DNA from: an uncultured Bacteroidales bacterium
GTDB lineage: Bacteria > Bacteroidota > Bacteroidia > Bacteroidales > Paludibacteraceae
DNA length: 7,627 nucleotides
Direction of reading: 5' to 3'
Assembly (NCBI GenBank): GCA_946619625.1
Contig: CAMOMF010000200.1
Location: 1-7,627, forward strand
In this document: positions 7,185 through 7,627 of the stretch, piece by piece
Numbering within the stretch: the first letter of the stretch is position 1
How the letters are laid out: the number at the start of each line of letters is the position of its first letter
Notes under the pieces: model-generated
Database searches by the model: none
What the model saw: only the letters and a program-made list of their open reading frames with translations
What the model was told of the DNA's origin: nothing
Translations under genes and position numbers: made by a program

Positions 7185-7206
7185 TACGCAACCTTTTCGT
7201 TACGTA
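7185..7206 (-). other. Intercistronic RNA hairpin spanning the transporter stop codon
   Basis: In - strand RNA the arms UACGUAAC (7206-7199) and GUUGCGUA (7192-7185) can form an 8-bp stem with one G-U pair around the loop GAAAAG. The transporter stop codon (7202-7200) lies in the 5' arm. No U run follows, so it is not a standard intrinsic terminator. On the + strand the same arms have a C-A mismatch, which favours a role, if any, in the - strand transcript, such as stabilising the upstream mRNA or setting the relative output of the two genes. This is based on pairing by eye only. Confidence 0.4.
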
Positions 7207-7627
7207 AGCAATATGATTAACTGCGCACTCATTACGCGCAGGAACATCGTCAGCGGATACACCGTTGCGTAGGCTACCGACGATTTGTCGTTGTCGCCGG
7301 ATAGAGCGGTCGCGTAGGATAAGGCCATCGGATTGGTCATCGAGCCTGACAGCATACCCATCAGCGAGAAGAAATCCGTCTTAAACGCTATCCTGCTCAC
7401 CAAACCTATAATCAGCAACGGCAACATCGTGATAATCAATCCGTACAATATCCACCAATAACCGCCGTTCACTACCGTGCTCACAAACGACTCGCCTGCA
7501 CCCAAACCTACCGAAGCAAGGAACAACGAGATACCTATCTCGCGAATCATCTTGTTTGCCGATGTGGTGGCAAAGGTCACCAAGTGGTAGTACGGACCGA
7601 ACCGTCCGATCAGGATGGCAACTATCA
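7200..7627 (-). CDS. YidE/YbjL/AspT-type putative antiporter (C-terminal part only)
   Basis: The frame is open from the edge of the window to the stop at 7202-7200, giving the last 141 residues of a membrane protein. A TTG at 7583 falls inside the conserved sequence and is not the start. Features seen: 'ILIGRFG' at the window edge, 'IREIGISLFLASVGLGAGE', then hydrophobic helices around 'WWILYGLIITMLPLLIIGLV', the glycine/proline stretch 'GMLSGSMTNPMALSYA' and a final helix after 'VYPLTMFLR'. This layout is that of the second half of the AspT/YidE/YbjL duplication family, which includes the aspartate:alanine exchanger AspT; Bacteroides genomes carry members annotated only as putative transporters. 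The substrate cannot be told from this part. It is the most upstream visible gene of the - strand block, 54 nt before the DPP5 gene, so peptide- or amino-acid-linked transport is a reasonable but untested idea. Confidence 0.88.
   Translation of the reverse strand, partial: IVAILIGRFGPYYHLVTFATTSANKMIREIGISLFLASVGLGAGESFVSTVVNGGYWWILYGLIITMLPLLIIGLVSRIAFKTDFFSLMGMLSGSMTNPMALSYATALSGDNDKSSVAYATVYPLTMFLRVMSAQLIILLT

Noticed and set aside
7200..7583. A complete 127-aa protein starting with TTG at 7583
   Set aside because: The same frame continues upstream to the window edge with conserved transporter sequence (ILIGRFG), so this is an internal codon of a longer gene.

Overview
The window looks like ordinary chromosome from a member of the Bacteroidales (Bacteroides/Phocaeicola/Prevotella-like). 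This rests on gene content: a lipoprotein DPP5-type S9 peptidase, a bacterial acyl-ACP thioesterase, a YidE/AspT-type transporter and a membrane-anchored M23 peptidase, each closest in my memory to Bacteroidales versions. It also rests on A-rich start regions without clear Shine-Dalgarno sites. I see no transposase, integrase, phage gene, CRISPR array, tRNA or rRNA. Species cannot be fixed from the sequence alone.

Layout: two tightly packed gene blocks converge. On the + strand, positions 1-3435 hold the 3' end of a PQQ-type beta-propeller gene, then ygiQ (radical SAM), then a membrane-anchored M23 peptidase. The first junction has a 1-nt gap and the second a 4-nt GTGA overlap, so the three are probably co-transcribed. 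On the - strand, reading from 7627 down to 3572, are the 3' end of a YidE/YbjL/AspT-type transporter, a DPP5-like S9 dipeptidyl peptidase lipoprotein, an acyl-ACP thioesterase (4-nt ATGA overlap), and a 222-aa protein resembling the C-terminal region of Bacteroidales class II ribonucleotide reductase. The blocks meet at 3436-3571, which holds an 11-bp tandem repeat and a terminator hairpin that can serve both strands.

Functionally the - strand set combines a membrane transporter, an envelope peptidase releasing dipeptides, and a cytoplasmic enzyme acting on acyl-ACP. The + strand set combines envelope proteins (propeller, M23 peptidase) with a cytosolic Fe-S enzyme. Neither block forms an obvious single pathway, and both look like housekeeping or envelope clusters.

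I found no convincing new multi-gene system. The points most worth a second look are the stand-alone ribonucleotide-reductase-like protein (3572-4240), the helically phased 11-bp repeat array (3449-3517), and the 8-bp repeat plus hairpin leader before the DPP5 gene (7146-7206).
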